A DNA stretch of 64,000 nt. Source: Rhodoferax sp. (lineage in GTDB: Bacteria; Pseudomonadota; Gammaproteobacteria; Burkholderiales; Burkholderiaceae_C). The notes beneath the pieces were generated by a model. That model was not told the DNA's origin and did no database searches. It worked only from the letters and a program-made list of their open reading frames with translations. Positions 61,437 to 64,000 of the stretch are shown here, piece after piece (the first letter of the stretch is position 1; each line of letters opens with the position of its first letter). Location: NCBI RefSeq assembly GCF_028689295.1, contig NZ_JAQTWL010000004.1, forward strand, positions 1-64,000. The letters run 5' to 3'. The position numbers and the translations under genes were made by a program.

Positions 61437-62456
61437 TCAGGCCTGTTGTGCCAGCCAACTGATGTAGCTGGCCACTCCTGTTTGCACGTCAGCAAACGGA
61501 TGTTTGCAACCGGTGGCGCGCAAGGCACTTAAGTCGGCCTGGGTGTAGCTCTGGTATTTGCCACGCAGCGCATCGGGGAAGGTCATGTATTCAAGCAGCC
61601 TCTCAGCGATCAATTCGTCAAGTGACAGCGCTGCCTGGCCGTTGATCTGTCGCATCGCATTGACCACCGAACTGGCCACATCGTTGAAGGGCTGGGCACG
61701 ACCGGTGCCGAGGTTGAAGATTCCAGAGATTTCGGGATGGTCGAAGAACCACAGGTTGACGGCGACCACGTCGTCGATAAAGACGAAGTCACGCATTTGC
61801 GCGCCAGGCGCATAGCCGCCATATTCGCCAAAGAGTTTGACCTTGCCCTCGGCCTTGAATTGGTTGAACTGGTGAAACGCGACGCTGGCCATGCGGCCCT
61901 TGTGCTGTTCGCGTGGGCCATAGACATTGAAGTAGCGAAAACCGACCACTTGGCGGGTGAGTCCGGCCAGGGCGTTCTCGAACGCCGGACCGCACTCAAT
62001 CCGCATGCGCTGGTCAAAGAGCAATTTGGAGTAGCCGTAGACGTTGAGCGGCTGCTCGAAGGGGGGTTCTTCCCTGAAGGTGTCAGAGCCGCCGTAGGTG
62101 GCGGCGCTGGAGGCGTAAAGCAGGCGCGCACTGCGCTTTTGGCAGGTCTGGTACAACTGCACCGAAGTGGCATAGTTGTTTTGCATCATGAACTTGCCAT
62201 TGTGCTCCATGGTATCGCTGCAGGCGCCCTCGTGGAAAACAGCTTCCACCTTGCCGTAGGCATCGGCCGCAAACGCATCGTAAAAAATGTCGGCATCCAC
62301 ATAGTCGGCAATCTGCAAATCGGCCAGGTTGCGAAACTTGTCGCCCTGGGTCAGGTCATCGACCGCAATGATGTCGGTCAGGCCCCGCGCGTTGAGGCCC
62401 TTGATGAGGTTGGCGCCAATAAAACCAGCGGCTCCGGTGACAACGATACGGCTCAT
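61437..62456 (-). CDS. hldD: ADP-L-glycero-D-manno-heptose 6-epimerase
   Basis: Makes the heptose donor for the LPS inner core. The 339-residue short-chain dehydrogenase-type protein has [31 protein letters not shown] and catalytic YGYSK with the following FDQ, then [14 protein letters not shown]. It overlaps hldA by 4 bp (ATGA) in a hldA-hldD operon behind lapB. Confidence 0.95.
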   Translation of the reverse strand: MSRIVVTGAAGFIGANLIKGLNARGLTDIIAVDDLTQGDKFRNLADLQIADYVDADIFYDAFAADAYGKVEAVFHEGACSDTMEHNGKFMMQNNYATSVQLYQTCQKRSARLLYASSAATYGGSDTFREEPPFEQPLNVYGYSKLLFDQRMRIECGPAFENALAGLTRQVVGFRYFNVYGPREQHKGRMASVAFHQFNQFKAEGKVKLFGEYGGYAPGAQMRDFVFIDDVVAVNLWFFDHPEISGIFNLGTGRAQPFNDVASSVVNAMRQINGQAALSLDELIAERLLEYMTFPDALRGKYQSYTQADLSALRATGCKHPFADVQTGVASYISWLAQQA

Positions 62457-63382
62457 GTAAACAACTCCTCATAAGAAACAGTGGCGGTGCCGAATTTGCC
62501 CACCACGATACCTGCCGCCAGGTTGGCCAGCGGCAGGGCCTGACGCAGGCTGAAACCGGCAGCCACCAGGGTGGCCAGCGTGGCGATCACGGTATCGCCG
62601 GCGCCGGTCACATCGAACACTTCGCGCGCCTGCGCTTTGACGTCCAGGCGTCCCTGCGTGTCAAACAGCGTCATGCCTTCTTCGCTGCGGGTCAGCAGCA
62701 CTGCCGCCAGCCCAAGCGCGTGCCGCAGGTTTTCCACCTTGGTCTGCAACTCAGGCTCGTCCTGCCAAAGCCCGATCACCTGCTGCAATTCGGCACGGTT
62801 GGGGGTGATCACGGTGGCATGCTGGTAACGCGAGTAATCCGATCCCTTGGGGTCGATCAGGATCGGTTTGCCGGCTTCGACGGCGCGCGCAATCATGTCA
62901 CTCACATGCGCCAGGCCACCCTTGCCATAGTCCGAAAAAAGCACCGCCTGATGGCTGGGCAAGAGTTCGAGGAAAGTGGCGGTTTGCGACGCCAGCACCT
63001 CGCTTTTGGGCGTGTTCTCGAAGTCCATCCGCAATAATTGCTGCTGACGGCCGATAACGCGCAGCTTGACCGTGGTTTTGAGCTGCGCATCGCGGCCGAA
63101 ATGGGGTTGGATGCCGGTGTTGGCCACCAGCGCTTCGAGCTTGTGGCTGGCTTCGTCGTCACCCACCACGGTCAGCAGGGATGCCTGGGCACCCAGTGTG
63201 ACCACATTGAAGGCCACATTGGCGGCACCACCCCTGCGTTCTTCCTCGCGCGTGACGCGCACCACCGGCACCGGAGCTTCAGGGCTGATGCGCTCCACGG
63301 CACCGAACCAGTAGCGGTCCAACATCACGTCACCCACCACCAGCACGCGGGCATGTTCTAGTTGTCCTTTTGAAATGCTCAT
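62453..63382 (-). CDS. hldA: D-glycero-beta-D-manno-heptose-7-phosphate kinase
   Basis: A 309-residue ribokinase/PfkB-family kinase with [14 protein letters not shown] near residue 50 and the signature [14 protein letters not shown]. It has only the kinase half of HldE; the adenylyltransferase (HldC) is not fused and lies elsewhere. ATG 63382 overlaps the lapB stop; upstream in-frame codons belong to lapB antisense-like sequence. Confidence 0.92.
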   Translation of the reverse strand: MSISKGQLEHARVLVVGDVMLDRYWFGAVERISPEAPVPVVRVTREEERRGGAANVAFNVVTLGAQASLLTVVGDDEASHKLEALVANTGIQPHFGRDAQLKTTVKLRVIGRQQQLLRMDFENTPKSEVLASQTATFLELLPSHQAVLFSDYGKGGLAHVSDMIARAVEAGKPILIDPKGSDYSRYQHATVITPNRAELQQVIGLWQDEPELQTKVENLRHALGLAAVLLTRSEEGMTLFDTQGRLDVKAQAREVFDVTGAGDTVIATLATLVAAGFSLRQALPLANLAAGIVVGKFGTATVSYEELFT

Positions 63383-64000
63383 AATTCCTCGACCCGGTGG
63401 GCGGGGTAACTGTCCCAGGCCTGACAGCCAGGACATTGCCAAAAGTGTTGCGTGGCTTCAAAGCCGCAGGCGGCACAACGGTAGCGCAACAGTGGCTGGG
63501 TGGCATGGTCAAGGGCGCGTTGCACCTGCGGATGAAACTGTTCGTGTTCCAGCTTTTCACCGGCGATCCAGCGCGTGGCGGCCACCAGCGAGGGCTCTTT
63601 TTCAAGATGGCGCGCGTACCATTCGCGGGCACTTGTTTGCACGGCAGGATCGGCGTCGGAGAGGATGACGATGGCCTCCAGCACGTCCAGCGAGGCATGT
63701 TCGGCATAGAGTTGTTGGAGCCGCGCCAGGGTGGTCGCACCGTTGTCACAGCGCAGCGCAAGTTCGGCCAGCGGAAGGGCGATCAGGGGAATGGCTGTGG
63801 AGGCGCTGTCGAGGGCCCGCATCAGGGTGTTCCAGGCCTGGTCATCCTGCCCCATGCGGATGAGCAGTTGGGCCAGATCAAGACGCGCCCGAGCCGCTTC
63901 TGGCGCCTTGGTGATGGCGCTATTCAGCAATTGCAGCGCCGCTTCCAACTGGCCCTGGGCCACTTGGGCGGCGGCTTGCTCGCACAGGTAATGGGCCAGC
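63379..64000 (-). CDS. lapB: LPS assembly regulator LapB (TPR protein), 5' end beyond window
   Basis: The C-terminal 207 residues of a TPR protein that tunes LpxC breakdown by FtsH. Helical TPR repeats (LDLAQLLIRMGQDDQAWNTLMRALDS) are followed by the LapB rubredoxin-like metal-binding end (YRCAACGFEATQHFWQCPGCQAWDSYP) with its four cysteines. The frame stays open to base 64000 (LAHYLCEQAAAQ...), so the gene continues upstream. Operon order lapB-hldA-hldD has 4-bp overlaps. Confidence 0.92.
   Translation of the reverse strand, partial: LAHYLCEQAAAQVAQGQLEAALQLLNSAITKAPEAARARLDLAQLLIRMGQDDQAWNTLMRALDSASTAIPLIALPLAELALRCDNGATTLARLQQLYAEHASLDVLEAIVILSDADPAVQTSAREWYARHLEKEPSLVAATRWIAGEKLEHEQFHPQVQRALDHATQPLLRYRCAACGFEATQHFWQCPGCQAWDSYPAHRVEEL

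Noticed and set aside
63379..63963. Short 194-residue version of LapB starting at GTG 63963
   Set aside because: The frame stays open to the window edge and the residues beyond the GTG continue the LapB repeat pattern, so this is not the true start.

Overview
The window looks like a chromosomal segment of a betaproteobacterium of the Comamonadaceae, most like Rhodoferax and relatives. This is inferred from high GC, the xseB-ispA-dxs block, the thrB/DUF2782/polA block, a BPSS1780-type membrane protein, TAT-dependent TRAP binding proteins and formate dehydrogenase of the FdsGBA(C)D type. Nothing in the sequence names the species.

Layout. 1-2.3 kb is accessory: the right end of an IS66-like element, an AT-rich gene joining a SeqA-like N-terminus to a RAMA-type modified-DNA reader domain behind an array of palindromic operators, a tRNA-Lys, and an ankyrin-repeat gene bracketed by a 26-bp duplication of the 3' end of guaC. 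2.2-22 kb is mostly housekeeping: guaC, uvrD, thrB, polA, the bkdA1A2B branched-chain keto-acid dehydrogenase, a dienelactone hydrolase, a sulfurtransferase, a Rieske oxygenase and xseB-ispA-dxs. 22-27 kb holds two paralogous TRAP binding proteins facing one dctQM permease pair.

27-60 kb is a molybdenum/tungsten and aldehyde/formate region. It contains a ModE-like regulator divergent from a tungstate ABC transporter (tupBCA) plus an extra ModA-like lipoprotein; an NAD-dependent aldehyde dehydrogenase with DUF779 and a divergent AcoR-like sigma-54 activator; a LysR regulator and fdsGBA-fdhD-fdsD; azlCD; elbB and a LOG-family gene; modABC with modE; an AcoR-like regulator without an AAA+ domain; a sensor kinase/NtrC-type regulator pair; a lipoprotein with eight heme motifs behind a sigma-54 promoter; and a tungsten aldehyde oxidoreductase operon (aorABCD plus a small unknown gene). 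60-64 kb returns to ordinary genes: crcB, a ComEA-like protein, hldD, hldA and the 3' part of lapB.

Three signals stand out. (1) An 18-bp dyad, TATG-N7-(T/G)TTCATA, lies upstream of tup, of the aldehyde dehydrogenase/acoR pair, of fdsG and, twice, of aorA. This suggests one regulon for W/Mo uptake and aldehyde/formate oxidation, with the ModE-like protein as the obvious candidate regulator. (2) The two-component system is followed by two tandem TGTCAY-N6-GTGACA dyads and a perfect GG-N10-GC sigma-54 promoter in front of the multiheme lipoprotein, which lies next to the aor operon. (3) Palindromic repeats of two families are found between genes and also in frame inside interdomain linkers of polA and bkdB.
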